58,729 nt of DNA, from positions 1 to 58,729 of the forward strand of contig JAFGKO010000009.1 in the NCBI GenBank assembly GCA_016928525.1. Direction: 5' to 3'. The notes beneath the pieces were generated by a model. The model had not been told where the DNA came from. It ran no database searches and saw only the letters and a program-made list of their open reading frames with translations. The DNA is from Anaerolineales bacterium (GTDB lineage: Bacteria; Chloroflexota; Anaerolineae; Anaerolineales; Villigracilaceae). Made by a program: the position numbers and the translations under genes. Position 1 is the stretch's first letter; every line of letters starts with the position of its first letter. Below, piece after piece: positions 46,566 through 55,088 of this stretch.

Positions 46566-48113
46566 TTACTCCTCGTACACCGTCACAGTAAAGAAACCGT
46601 CCAGGTCGGCTTTCTCCAGGACGAATATAGCCCTGTCGTTCCAGTATTTCTGATAATCGGCAGCCTCTTCAGGAGTGGCTTCTCCAGCCGCCATCTTTTT
46701 ACCCATCGCCTGTCGTGCGGGCGTGGGGAGGGGGGTAATGACCACCAGATTGAATTTAACGCCTACTTTTGTGCCTGTATCCAGTCGTGTGAAAATCCAT
46801 TCGCGCATCGGGGGAAGTTGTCCGGTTGGCTCTTCCGCATAGACCATTTTGTTTTGGCGCACAAAGAGATTGTTTGTTTGCCCGAATTCTGCGCCAATGA
46901 AGCCTGTGTGGGGAGATGCACCTGTAACAAAGGTAATGATATCGCCAAACACGCCGACAAACCATTCATCCTCTGCACCCGGAGCTTCTACAGCAATTTG
47001 GCCGCGTACCGGAATCTCTCCGTCCGGATAAAGTACTTCCAGTGCCTTACGGGTGATCGTCCAGGCGCCGGTCGTCGCGCCGCAGGAATGACCGGCTAAT
47101 TTGACAGCCTCCTCATAATAATAGGGAACCGCTACCTGTGATTGCCCGAAGATCTGGAAATACGGATCGATTATCATGATCGGCGGCACTTCAGTGATGT
47201 AAGCTTGATCCCACGCAAATTCATCTGCGGGTACTGCTGCAGTTTCTTTTAGTACGGGATTTGCTGTAGCAACTGAGCCTTCATCATGGACAGTGACAGT
47301 GAAAAAGCCATCGAGGGTGTCGGCATTTTCCAGAACGAATTTTGCTCTGTCGTTCCAGTATTCGTAATACTCGGCGGCTTCTTCGGCAGTGGCTTCACCT
47401 GCGGCCATTTTCTTGCCCATTTCCTGACGCTCGGGGGTTGCGATCGGGGTAATCACCGCAAGGTTGAATATAACGCCCACCTTCGCGCCTGTATCAAGGC
47501 GTGTAAAAACCCATTCCATCTGTGGCGGGAGTGTCCCGGTGGGTTCTTCTGGATAGACCATTTTGTTTTGGCGTACAAAGAGATCGTTTGTTTCCCCAAA
47601 CTCTGCGCCAATAAAGCCCGTTTTGGGAGCAGCACCGGTAACAAAAGTGATAATCTCTCCAAACACGCCGACAAACCATTCATCTTCCGCGCCCGGAGCT
47701 TCCACGGCAATTTGACCGCGCACCGGGATCTCTCCGTCCGGATAGAGCAGTTCAAGGGCTTTGCGCGTGATCGTCCACGCGCCTGCTGTTGCACCGCAGG
47801 AGTGTCCGGCCAATTTGACGGCATTTTCATAAGTATAAGGAACTGCCACCTGGGATTGTCCGAAGATTTGGAAATACGGATCGATCATCATGATCGGCGG
47901 CACTTCCGTTATATATGCCTGATCCCATGCAAATCCACCTTCTGGTTCGGGTGCAATCTCTTCAGTTGGGGTTACTTCCTCCTCAGGTGCCACTTCTTCG
48001 ACAGCCTCCGCTTCGGTCGGCGTTGGGGAAGCTGGAGGGGCAGCGGGGGCGCATGCTGAGAGCGCAAACGCGGCAATAAGCAGGACCGCAAAAACAGAAT
48101 ACAGTTTTTTCAT
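46566..48113 (-). CDS. Lipoprotein with two tandem FmdE-like domains
   Basis: Lipoprotein of 515 aa (signal ending FALSAC), an acidic Pro/Glu-rich linker to residue 60, then two domains of about 217 residues (61-279 and 299-515) that are roughly 85% identical. Each has the FmdE-like block KLAGHSCGATAGAWTITRKA and a FVGVFGEIITFVTGA segment; the His-Ser-Cys of GHSC may bind metal, as in the formylmethanofuran dehydrogenase subunit E family. The domains are exported, unlike FmdE. A Crp/Fnr-type site precedes the gene. Role unknown; a redox or metal-binding accessory is plausible. Confidence 0.8.
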   Translation of the reverse strand: MKKLYSVFAVLLIAAFALSACAPAAPPASPTPTEAEAVEEVAPEEEVTPTEEIAPEPEGGFAWDQAYITEVPPIMMIDPYFQIFGQSQVAVPYTYENAVKLAGHSCGATAGAWTITRKALELLYPDGEIPVRGQIAVEAPGAEDEWFVGVFGEIITFVTGAAPKTGFIGAEFGETNDLFVRQNKMVYPEEPTGTLPPQMEWVFTRLDTGAKVGVIFNLAVITPIATPERQEMGKKMAAGEATAEEAAEYYEYWNDRAKFVLENADTLDGFFTVTVHDEGSVATANPVLKETAAVPADEFAWDQAYITEVPPIMIIDPYFQIFGQSQVAVPYYYEEAVKLAGHSCGATTGAWTITRKALEVLYPDGEIPVRGQIAVEAPGAEDEWFVGVFGDIITFVTGASPHTGFIGAEFGQTNNLFVRQNKMVYAEEPTGQLPPMREWIFTRLDTGTKVGVKFNLVVITPLPTPARQAMGKKMAAGEATPEEAADYQKYWNDRAIFVLEKADLDGFFTVTVYEE

Positions 48114-48196
48114 TTCTTTTCTTTCTCCTTTTTAGAATTTTTTGTAAGTCTGTCGATCAAGTATTCTCTTGATAACCAGACTTTGTGAACTCTATA

Positions 48197-48212
48197 TGTG
48201 AACGGTATCACA
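48197..48212 (-). promoter_or_regulatory. Crp/Fnr-family operator TGTGA-N6-TCACA
   Basis: Perfect half-sites with spacer ACGGTA, 84 bp upstream of the FmdE-like lipoprotein start. The region to the right, through about 48250, closely matches that at 45135-45172. Confidence 0.6.
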
Positions 48213-48536
48213 AACGAGTGACAAAGTCTTTGCCTTAACGCAAACCGGAGCCAAAATGCGCTGGCTCCACAGTTTTGACTGCCTGATCTTTGCTTGATGC
48301 ACGGCTATTATTTGTTCTAAAAGCAGATCCGAGACCAGTCAAGCTTGGCCCCGGAGTGCAAAGGAGAATGTTCCTGATGAGCCAGGTGATGTAATCTGGT
48401 TGATCAAGGGATGAAAATTTCTTTTACCCCCCCGCCTTTTTCGATGTTGTCGTTGGCAGTTGTACTGGGCGTGGCAGTCGTTCAGATGAATCAAACAAAA
48501 GGTAATTGAGTCGATTGAACCTCACGCCTAGAATGG
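48213..48536. other. Intergenic stretch without gene
   Basis: After the conserved box following the operator, I see no open frame with a ribosome site, no tRNA and no clear repeat here. Confidence 0.5.
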
Positions 48537-48574
48537 AAACGCCTCCCAAATCGTTTAATTTGAGGGGCGTTTTA
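48537..48574 (-). terminator. Terminator of the lipoprotein/exporter operon
   Basis: AAACGCC...CAAAT-CGTTTA-ATTTG...GGCGTTT forms a stem-loop with one internal mismatch, a few bases beyond the 48587 stop. Confidence 0.7.
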
Positions 48575-48586
48575 CATCCCTATTCA

Positions 48587-49174
48587 TTATTCCGCCATAC
48601 TCGTCAGGTATTCAATCGTCTTCTCGAACAGGAGCGTTTTGGCAGACTGACCCGTGCCAGTGATTTGACCCAAAGCGGCGGCGGTGGCCTGGGCTGCGGC
48701 CTTTTCTTCCTCGGTCTTGCCGCTTCCCGAACCGGGAACTTTGGTCACGCCGGGGACGGGAGTGGGGAGCACGATGCCGTATTCTGCGTAAAAAGTGCTT
48801 AGGTCGGCGTTGGTGATCTGCATGGCGGCGATGGACTGTAGTTGTTCGGATGTCAATGTAGCCACGATTTGGTCCTGCACGGCGGTCAGTTCTTCTGAGG
48901 CGGTGGTGGTATCCCCGCTCAGGGCGATGATCGCCTGCCAGAACGGGATCAGTGTTTGGGCCTGTTCGGGCGTGACCGCGTTGGGAGTGTTGTTCAGGTT
49001 CATGATACCGAAAGCCAGTTGATTGCGCAGGTTGGCCGCGTCGGTATATTCGGTGGTGAGATATTCGCCCGCGATGGAAGTGGGAGCGATGATAGTGATT
49101 TCAGCGGCGGGGGCACAGGCGACAAGTAGAGATGCTGATACGACCAGAATGGTAAGAGAGCGGAAGATGTTCAT
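48587..49174 (-). CDS. Lipoprotein of unknown function (second of paralogous pair)
   Basis: Lipoprotein of 195 aa (signal ending LLVAC). The mature part is helical, with VTPEQAQTLIPFWQAIIAL and LTSEQLQSIAAMQITNADLS matching PITPEQAKFMLPLWEGLL and FTPEQLAAINTMKLTSADLQ of the neighbouring gene. The linker is Gly-Ser-rich (VPGSGSGKTEEEK). Its ATG overlaps the stop of that gene. It is last in an operon with a MacAB-like exporter, so it may be a cargo or accessory of it. Confidence 0.75.
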   Translation of the reverse strand: MNIFRSLTILVVSASLLVACAPAAEITIIAPTSIAGEYLTTEYTDAANLRNQLAFGIMNLNNTPNAVTPEQAQTLIPFWQAIIALSGDTTTASEELTAVQDQIVATLTSEQLQSIAAMQITNADLSTFYAEYGIVLPTPVPGVTKVPGSGSGKTEEEKAAAQATAAALGQITGTGQSAKTLLFEKTIEYLTSMAE

Positions 49175-49761
49175 TGTGTCAAACCTTGCAAATAGACGAT
49201 CAGCACGTTGAGTATGGCAGTGGATACGCCGTTGCCGCCGCTCCCGCTTGTGACGCCTTCAGCCGCTTGTCTGGTGGCACGCGCTTCGGGCGACATGCCG
49301 CTTCCGCTACCCTGACCGGAACCTGGCTGTCCCGATCCGCTTCCCGTGGTAATGCCATTGGCGGCAGACCAGGCCTGAAGGTCAGCAGAGGTGAGTTTCA
49401 TTGTATTGATGGCCGCCAATTGCTCGGGGGTGAACGTAGCTTCGATCTGTGCCAGCAGGGCGTTTACTTCAGCCTGGGCGCTGTTGCCTGTGCGTGTCAT
49501 GTTCAGCAGTCCTTCCCAGAGGGGGAGCATGAATTTTGCCTGTTCAGGCGTGATGGGCATATTTGTCTCCGCCAGCCTCAAGGAACCGAGAGTAAATTGC
49601 AGGCGGGCGTTGAGCGCGTTTTCGTAACTGACGTCCAGGTTAGGGCTGACGTAGGCTTCAGAGCTGGCTGATGTCGTCGAAGCAGGAGCAGCCGTCCCCC
49701 CGCACGAAGCGAGCAGGAGGGCGACGAGAATGGTTAAGGTGGGGATGAAAATCCGTTTCAT
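49171..49761 (-). CDS. Lipoprotein of unknown function (first of paralogous pair)
   Basis: Lipoprotein of 196 aa (signal ending LLASC). It has the same helical layout as the next gene, with a long Gly/Ser stretch (GSGSGQPGSGQGSGSG near residue 140). The two TPEQ blocks per protein recall small helical periplasmic sensors, but this is only a visual similarity. It is coupled to the downstream paralogue by a 4-nt overlap and lies 45 nt after the permease gene. Confidence 0.75.
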   Translation of the reverse strand: MKRIFIPTLTILVALLLASCGGTAAPASTTSASSEAYVSPNLDVSYENALNARLQFTLGSLRLAETNMPITPEQAKFMLPLWEGLLNMTRTGNSAQAEVNALLAQIEATFTPEQLAAINTMKLTSADLQAWSAANGITTGSGSGQPGSGQGSGSGMSPEARATRQAAEGVTSGSGGNGVSTAILNVLIVYLQGLTQ

Positions 49762-49806
49762 GGTTGTTTCCTTTTAGACTGATGACTGATTTTTGATTAC
49801 TGGCGG

Positions 49807-51018
49807 CTATTCGCGCCGCAACGCTTCAATCGGGTCGAGTTTCGCGGCTTGTGTGGCGGGGTAATACCCAAAGAAAATACCGACCGCCGCCGCTGCGCCG
49901 AAGGCAAGCGGGATGGAGAGCGGCACGATTTCCGTACGCATGGTACCGAACGAGCCAAACAGGTACGAACCGCCCACACCGATAAAGACGCCGACCAATC
50001 CGCCAACCAGGCTGAGGATGACAGCCTCGATCAGAAATTGGGTCAGCACATTGGCTGGACGCGCGCCCAGCGCCTGGCGCAAGCCGATTTCGCGCGTGCG
50101 CTCCGTGACAGAGACCAGCATGATGTTCATAATGCCGATACCGCCCACAAGCAGGGAGACGCCTGCCACCCAGGCCAGCAGGTCACGGAAAGCGGCGGTG
50201 GTAGCTTCCTGCGTGGCGATGATGTCCTGCTGGGTCTGCACGGTGAAGTCGGGTTTGGCAGCGTCGACATCGTGGCGCTCCGCCAACAGCGCGGTGGTCT
50301 GCGCGATGATGCTGGGTATCTGCTCCTGGCTCTCGGCTTTGAGGTAAACAGTGCGGACGGCATCAGCGCGGAGCGGGGAGGCGGGCATATATTTTTGGAA
50401 GACCACGCTGAGGGGCAGGTAGATGCGCCCATCGTAATCCACGTCGGACACGATGCCTTTGGGTTCCATCACGCCGATCACAGTTAATTTGGTTGTGCCC
50501 ACGGTGACAGTCTGTCCGATGGCGCTCTCTGCGCCGAACAGGTCGGTGGCAATACCCGCGCCAAGCACAACCAGTTTTGCCTTGCGGTCATCTTCATCCA
50601 CCGTAAAATAACGTCCCTCGGCAACCGCGTAATCACGCACGTCGGGAAAATCTGCGGTGGTACCGATGAGGGCAATCGACTCGAGCGTAACGCCGCCCGC
50701 GCGGATGTTTTGTGGCGCAGGGGATTGTTCGGCGGAAACGCCCGTTATACCGACCACCTGTTCGGCAATTGCGTACACATCATCGAGCAGCAATGTGCGC
50801 GAGGCGCCAGGGATGCCGCGCATGGGCGAGACGATGACCAGGTTTGCGCCCAGTGCGTTGATCTGTTCGGCAATCGAGGCCTCCGCACCCGCGCTGACCG
50901 CCAACATGACGATGACCGAAGCCACGCCGATGATCACGCCCAGGGTGGTGAGAAACGAACGGACCTTGTTGAGCATCAAACCTTCCCAGGCTGTGCGGAA
51001 AATTTTTGAGAATTTCAT
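49807..51018 (-). CDS. MacB-like ABC permease (FtsX family)
   Basis: Permease of 403 aa: one N-terminal helix (LTTLGVIIGVASVIVMLAV), a periplasmic MacB_PCD domain (residues 45-255), then three C-terminal helices of the FtsX family (LLVGGIGIMNIMLVSVTERTREIG; the ALGAR signature). The layout is of the MacB type without the fused ATPase. It works with the ATPase at 51028 and the adaptor at 51787; such systems export peptides, lipoproteins or toxic compounds. Shine-Dalgarno AGAGG. Confidence 0.9.
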   Translation of the reverse strand: MKFSKIFRTAWEGLMLNKVRSFLTTLGVIIGVASVIVMLAVSAGAEASIAEQINALGANLVIVSPMRGIPGASRTLLLDDVYAIAEQVVGITGVSAEQSPAPQNIRAGGVTLESIALIGTTADFPDVRDYAVAEGRYFTVDEDDRKAKLVVLGAGIATDLFGAESAIGQTVTVGTTKLTVIGVMEPKGIVSDVDYDGRIYLPLSVVFQKYMPASPLRADAVRTVYLKAESQEQIPSIIAQTTALLAERHDVDAAKPDFTVQTQQDIIATQEATTAAFRDLLAWVAGVSLLVGGIGIMNIMLVSVTERTREIGLRQALGARPANVLTQFLIEAVILSLVGGLVGVFIGVGGSYLFGSFGTMRTEIVPLSIPLAFGAAAAVGIFFGYYPATQAAKLDPIEALRRE

Positions 51019-51027
51019 GGCATACCT

Positions 51028-51750
51028 CTATTTATGCAAACCCGAGCATGGATTGGAACCATCGTGCCCATCGGAGAGGATCATCCCATCCTTGACACAG
51101 ATGATACGGTCCGCGTGTGCGGCAATGTCCGACTCATGCGTCACCATGACAATGGTCGCATCGTTTTTATGAAGGCCATGCAAGATGTCCATGATCTCGA
51201 CGCTGGATTTGGAGTCGAGATTGCCAGTCGGCTCATCTGCCAAAATCAGCGGTGGTTTGTTGACCAGGGCGCGCGCAATTGCGACGCGTTGCTGCTGTCC
51301 GCCAGACAACTGGTTGGGACGGTGATGCAGCCGATTCCCCAGTCCGACCGCAGTCAATGAGGCAACGGCCCGCGCTTCGGACTCCTCGTCGCTCACATCA
51401 TCCGCGTTATACAACATGGGGAGCATTACATTGGAAAGCGCGCTCAAGCGCGGAAGCAGGTTGAACGACTGGAAGATAAAGCCAAGCTTCTCGTTCCGAA
51501 TTTCAGCCAGTTCATCCTTGCTCATCTGACTTACGTCGCGCCCGTCGAGAATATATTGCCCGGCAGTGGGGCGATCCAGGCAGCCGACGATATTCATCAG
51601 CGTGGACTTACCTGACCCTGAGGGTCCCATGATGGCGACAAACTCGCCGCGCTGCACTTGCATATCCACCCCTGCCAGTGCGTGCACTTCCGCATCGCCT
51701 TCGCCATACACTTTTGTCATACCTGTAATTTCGATCAGGGTATTATTCAT
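51028..51750 (-). CDS. MacB/LolD-type ABC ATPase
   Basis: ATPase of 240 aa: Walker [12 protein letters not shown], signature [15 protein letters not shown], Walker [13 protein letters not shown], switch His in MVTHE. The ending [11 protein letters not shown] is typical of the MacB/LolD branch. Ten bases separate it from the permease gene, so the two are cotranscribed with the adaptor. Confidence 0.94.
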   Translation of the reverse strand: MNNTLIEITGMTKVYGEGDAEVHALAGVDMQVQRGEFVAIMGPSGSGKSTLMNIVGCLDRPTAGQYILDGRDVSQMSKDELAEIRNEKLGFIFQSFNLLPRLSALSNVMLPMLYNADDVSDEESEARAVASLTAVGLGNRLHHRPNQLSGGQQQRVAIARALVNKPPLILADEPTGNLDSKSSVEIMDILHGLHKNDATIVMVTHESDIAAHADRIICVKDGMILSDGHDGSNPCSGLHK

Positions 51751-51763
51751 GGCAATATCCTGT

Positions 51764-51790
51764 GTAGGTCACGTTTGAAAGGTGACCTAC
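51764..51790. repeat. Short perfect inverted repeat
   Basis: GTAGGTCAC (51764-51772) and GTGACCTAC (51782-51790) surround 9 nt. It lies between the ATPase start and the adaptor stop codon, which is inside it. Confidence 0.6.
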
Positions 51791-53094
51791 TTTGTCTCCA
51801 CCGTCCCCGTGCTGACCACATCGTCAACTTTCAGGCCGCTCAAAATCTCGGCATTGGCAAAATCGCGCAAGCCCACTTCGACAGGAGTCATCTTTGACTG
51901 GCCATCGGGTGCGACAACAAAGACTGCGAATGAACCAGGCGTAAGCTCGCGCAAAGCCTGAACGGGTACGAGAAGCGTATTGCGCGCTTCCGCCGCAAGC
52001 ACTTCGGCCTCCACTGTCATTCCAGAGATCACTGTCGATGGCATTTCATCGGGCAATGAAGCCCACAGTACAACCACAGGCGTGCCGTCCACAACTTGCA
52101 GGGCAGGCTCCACCAGAACGATTTCGCCGGTCACATTCGTACCGGGGTAAGCATCAAAGGTAAAGATCACAGGATTGCCCAGCGCAGCTTTGTCAATATC
52201 AGTCTCATCGAGATAGAAGCGGACCAACAAACGATCGGTCGTCGCAATCGTCATCACAGGCGAAGTCCCCACTGTCTGTCCCTTTACAATATCCAGCGCA
52301 ACTACCGACCCGTCAAAAGGCGCGACGAGTTGCGTATTCTCAACCGCAAGGCGCGCCTGTTCCAACTTTGCTGTCTCTGTGCCCAGCGCGATGATCGGCG
52401 CAGTCAGAACTTCCGGTCCTGCCTGGACAATTTCCAGCGCGGCCTGGGCATCAAGCAAAGCTACTTTGGCGGATTCATATTCGGCACGCGCAAGGGTGAT
52501 GTCCACATTCGGGATATTGCGCAAACTCAGGAAGTAATCCATGCGGGCGCGAGCCTCATCAACAACTTTCTGCGCCTCTTCTCTTTGACTTGAGGTTGCC
52601 GCCGCTTCGAGGGCATTCAGCGCCGCCTCAGCCTGATTCAACTGACCTTCCCAGTACCAGGCATTCGAACCGACCAGATAGATCACGCTATTGGTGGCAT
52701 CCTCCAGTGCGGACTCAGCATTGGCAACGGCCAGTTGCGCCTGCGCCAACCCTTGCGCTGAAAACAAAGCCTGGAAATCGGCCTTTGCCTGGATATTTTC
52801 CTCCAACCGTCCCAGTATCTGCGCAGTTGTGACAGAGTCGCCGTTTTCTACGTTTAGCTCAGTTACCACACCCGCAGAACGAAAACCTATATCCACTTCC
52901 GCGGCAGGGACGATGTTCCCCGCGCCATTAGCGGTGATTACCAGATCCCCCGTACGGACTTTGGTAGTCTGCAATTCAGGCGTGGCAGTTTCGTCTGCAG
53001 CAGATGGCTGGGTGAAATACAAGGCTCCACCAATAATGACAGCGAACACAATACCTGTAATGACAAGATTGGAACGCTTCTTGAAGAATTTCAT
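51787..53094 (-). CDS. HlyD/MacA-type membrane-fusion adaptor
   Basis: Adaptor of 435 aa with one N-terminal helix (LVITGIVFAVIIGGALYF), a split biotinyl-lipoyl domain (about residues 55-95 and 265-300), a long coiled-coil hairpin (100-260), beta-barrel and membrane-proximal domain. It links the MacB-like permease to the exterior. The first gene of the exporter operon (53094 to 48587). There is a paralogue at 56653 in the second such system. Confidence 0.9.
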   Translation of the reverse strand: MKFFKKRSNLVITGIVFAVIIGGALYFTQPSAADETATPELQTTKVRTGDLVITANGAGNIVPAAEVDIGFRSAGVVTELNVENGDSVTTAQILGRLEENIQAKADFQALFSAQGLAQAQLAVANAESALEDATNSVIYLVGSNAWYWEGQLNQAEAALNALEAAATSSQREEAQKVVDEARARMDYFLSLRNIPNVDITLARAEYESAKVALLDAQAALEIVQAGPEVLTAPIIALGTETAKLEQARLAVENTQLVAPFDGSVVALDIVKGQTVGTSPVMTIATTDRLLVRFYLDETDIDKAALGNPVIFTFDAYPGTNVTGEIVLVEPALQVVDGTPVVVLWASLPDEMPSTVISGMTVEAEVLAAEARNTLLVPVQALRELTPGSFAVFVVAPDGQSKMTPVEVGLRDFANAEILSGLKVDDVVSTGTVETK

Positions 53095-53188
53095 GGTTTA
53101 CTCCTGTTAGGCAACTTGATTATTGACGATAATGGTAAAAGAAGTATGTAAAGTTATTTTGGATAGAATATAAAGATTTGATGAAGGC

Positions 53189-53566
53189 TCATTTTCCACG
53201 CTTTTTGCGCAATTGGAAAAACATCAAAACCAGAATGATCGCCCAGACAATCATGCGAACCGTCATGGCTTGAATACTGTCTGGCGCGACCACGCCGCGA
53301 TAAGTGGTTTGCAGGATGAACATAACGAGGGCATGAATGCTGAACGCTCCAATAACCGTGGGCATGGCAAGCCTGCTGTTCTTCCAGATGAGGATGACGA
53401 TTATGAAGATGGTAAGGAGCCCCATAGTGTAGTTGTATAGCGGAAGCCAGTTAATGACATAGTAGCCAGGATTGCTGCCCAGCAACGCCTTCCCGCCCGC
53501 GAAGATAGCCATTGCGCCGATAATAAAAGCCAGAACAGCTGCGATTTTGTTGAGGTTGATTTTCAT
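53189..53566 (-). CDS. Small four-helix membrane protein, paralogue of the 41249 gene
   Basis: Protein of 125 aa, about four helices. It shares ILGAMA-type core stretches with the 41249 protein: LAFIIGAMAIFAGGKALLG, YYVINWLPLYNYTMG and YRGVVAPDSIQAMTVRMIVW. A basic tail ends it (LRKKRGK). AAGGAG precedes the start. It may head the exporter operon or stand alone. No known family. Confidence 0.75.
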   Translation of the reverse strand: MKINLNKIAAVLAFIIGAMAIFAGGKALLGSNPGYYVINWLPLYNYTMGLLTIFIIVILIWKNSRLAMPTVIGAFSIHALVMFILQTTYRGVVAPDSIQAMTVRMIVWAIILVLMFFQLRKKRGK

Positions 53567-53628
53567 TGTCTCTTCTCCTTGGTTGAATTGATGCTTGGAG
53601 TATATGTCCGTCCTGCGGACAAGTTAAT

Positions 53629-53638
53629 GACTTAAGTC
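53629..53638 (+). promoter_or_regulatory. Palindrome GACTTAAGTC upstream of the second Crp/Fnr gene
   Basis: A perfect 10-bp palindrome 60 bp before the Crp/Fnr start. Similar CGAC-N4-GTCG sites occur after this gene (54406-54417) and after the other Crp/Fnr gene (42269-42280). It could be an autoregulatory site. Confidence 0.35.
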
Positions 53639-53698
53639 GTTAATGAAGGAACAGAATGTATAATCATCTGCAGGCGCGATGTTGTGAATCGAGGAAAC

Positions 53699-54391
53699 AT
53701 GAACAAAGGCGATGCTCTCCAAAACGCAGGCAGAATATTGAAGGCGGTTTCCTACTTTTCAGATTTGGATGACGTCGCTCTGAGCTTGGTGGCGCAGTCA
53801 GCGATCCGGCGTGTTTATGATTCTGAACAGGTGATCCTGATCGAAGGTGAACCTTGCGTGGGTTTGTATATTGTCGAAAGCGGCTGGTTGAAGGTTTCTA
53901 AAATCGGAATCGATGGCCGCGAGCAGATATTGCAAACGCTGGGGCCAGGGGATGTTTTCAATGCGCTCAGCGTGTTCACCGACGCGCCTAACCAGGCAAC
54001 CGTGACGGGATTGGAGACTTCGGTGGTCTGGATAGTTCGGCGCGAAGTCCTGCTGAACCTGATGGAGGAGCGTTCCTCATTGGCGCGTCAAGTGATTCGG
54101 GAACTGGCGGGCAGAGTGCAGTACCTGATCCAATTGGTGGAAGACTTGTCCCTGCGTTCGGTGGAAGCGCGTCTCGCGCGGCTCTTGCTGGAGCAGGCGG
54201 AAGGCGAGTCGGTGCGACGCCGACACTGGGCCACACAGGCTGAAATGGCTTCGCGCCTCGGCACCGTGCCAGACGTGGTCAACCGCGCTTTGCGTAAACT
54301 TTCGGAAAAGGAAATGATCCGCGTGGAACGTCATCAGATCCAAATCCTGGACAAAGAGGGATTGAAGTCCATTGCGCAAACAGTAGAATGA
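53699..54391 (+). CDS. Crp/Fnr-family transcriptional regulator (second copy)
   Basis: Regulator of 230 aa: sensor domain (residues 20-125, with VILIEGEPCVGLYIVESGWL), dimer helix (LIQLVEDLSLRSVEARLARLL, close to the corresponding part of the 42290 protein) and HTH (EMASRLGTVPDVVNRALRKL). The recognition helix has Pro-Asp instead of the Arg-Asp of the other copy, so its DNA target probably differs. Only one Cys, in GEPCVG. The start at ATG 53699 (GAGGAAAC) is preferred to GTG 53684. It leads the plus-strand genes to the ferredoxin. Confidence 0.88.
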   Translation: MNKGDALQNAGRILKAVSYFSDLDDVALSLVAQSAIRRVYDSEQVILIEGEPCVGLYIVESGWLKVSKIGIDGREQILQTLGPGDVFNALSVFTDAPNQATVTGLETSVVWIVRREVLLNLMEERSSLARQVIRELAGRVQYLIQLVEDLSLRSVEARLARLLLEQAEGESVRRRHWATQAEMASRLGTVPDVVNRALRKLSEKEMIRVERHQIQILDKEGLKSIAQTVE

Positions 54392-54427
54392 CGTAAACTG
54401 AAAACCGACAAAAGTCGTTGGACGAAA

Positions 54428-54470
54428 CTCGCTCAGGGTATATGCTTGGCATCACCTGAGCGAGATTTAT
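54428..54470 (+). terminator. Terminator of the second Crp/Fnr gene
   Basis: CTCGCTCAGG (54428-54437) and CCTGAGCGAG (54455-54464) pair perfectly and are followed by ATTTATTTAT. Confidence 0.75.
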
Positions 54471-54472
54471 TT

Positions 54473-54550
54473 ATGTCACTGCGAGGCGGCGAATTTCTGC
54501 CGAAGCAGTCTCCTCGTTGAACTGGGAGATTGATTCGCTCGCAATGACAT
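54473..54550. repeat. Palindromic repeat (ATGTCACTGCGAG type)
   Basis: ATGTCACTGCGAG (54473-54485) and CTCGCAATGACAT (54538-54550) are complementary but for one base; the centre has GAAGCAGTCTCC and GGGAGATTGATTC. Palindromes of this style are common in anaerobe genomes. Confidence 0.65.
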
Positions 54551-54568
54551 AGAACTTGGAGCATTTAT

Positions 54569-54841
54569 ATGACTCATTTCAACGACAGACCTATTCCGAT
54601 CATTGACCTGCAGTTATGCGACGGGTGTGAATTGTGCGTGCGCGCTTGTCCCACCAAAGCGCTGGAAGTGCGTGATGGCAAAGCGGTCGTCGCTAATCCG
54701 CTGGCGTGTGAATATAGCGGGTTGTGTGAGGCTGTTTGCCCCACGCACGCCATCACGCGCCCGTTTGAAATTGTCATCGCTGGTGCGGAAGACGATGAAA
54801 CGATGTACTCAAATTCGATAAAAGTCGTGGAGAAAGATTGA
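54569..54841 (+). CDS. Small 4Fe-4S ferredoxin-like protein
   Basis: Protein of 90 aa with two clusters: CDGCELCVRACPTKAL and the shorter CEYSGLCEAVCPTHAI. The second motif is CxxxxxCxxxCP, so that cluster may be a variant or lack one ligand (three Cys seen). It follows a palindromic repeat and has a weak ribosome site. It probably supplies electrons to a neighbouring membrane system; the partner is unknown. Confidence 0.85.
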   Translation: MTHFNDRPIPIIDLQLCDGCELCVRACPTKALEVRDGKAVVANPLACEYSGLCEAVCPTHAITRPFEIVIAGAEDDETMYSNSIKVVEKD

Positions 54842-54897
54842 TCATCCGCCTACAATACGGGCTGACAACAACAATTTGATTTCAAGGAGAAATGAAA

Positions 54898-55023
54898 ATG
54901 AACGAACTTGCCATCAACCTCATTCACGGATTGCTTGCAACCATCCTGGCTTTGGCTCCGCTATCTGTAGCCGCCTATTTCGACTTGAAACAAACGCGTG
55001 AAACCCGGCAGAAAAACCAATAG
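54898..55023 (+). CDS. Very small single-helix protein
   Basis: Forty-one residues: MNELAINLIHGLLATILALA, then PLSVAAYFDLKQTRETRQKN. AAGGAG lies at an ideal distance from ATG 54898 (ATG 54892 is too close). One helix, basic C-terminus. The good ribosome site and position between the ferredoxin and the DUF1858-like gene argue that it is real, though it is too short for family recognition. Confidence 0.5.
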   Translation: MNELAINLIHGLLATILALAPLSVAAYFDLKQTRETRQKNQ

Positions 55024-55027
55024 CATC

Positions 55028-55073
55028 GCAGGTTGCGCTTGCGAAGTCCCCAAAAGGGGGAAGCGTGACCTGC
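55028..55073. repeat. Palindromic repeat with GCAGGT/ACCTGC arms
   Basis: GCAGGT-TG-CGCTT and AAGCG-TG-ACCTGC flank GCGAAGTCCCC-AAAA-GGGGGA. The inner part matches the repeat inside the adaptor gene at 57421-57440 in reverse orientation. Confidence 0.65.
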
Positions 55074-55088
55074 AAGGAGAACTACAAA

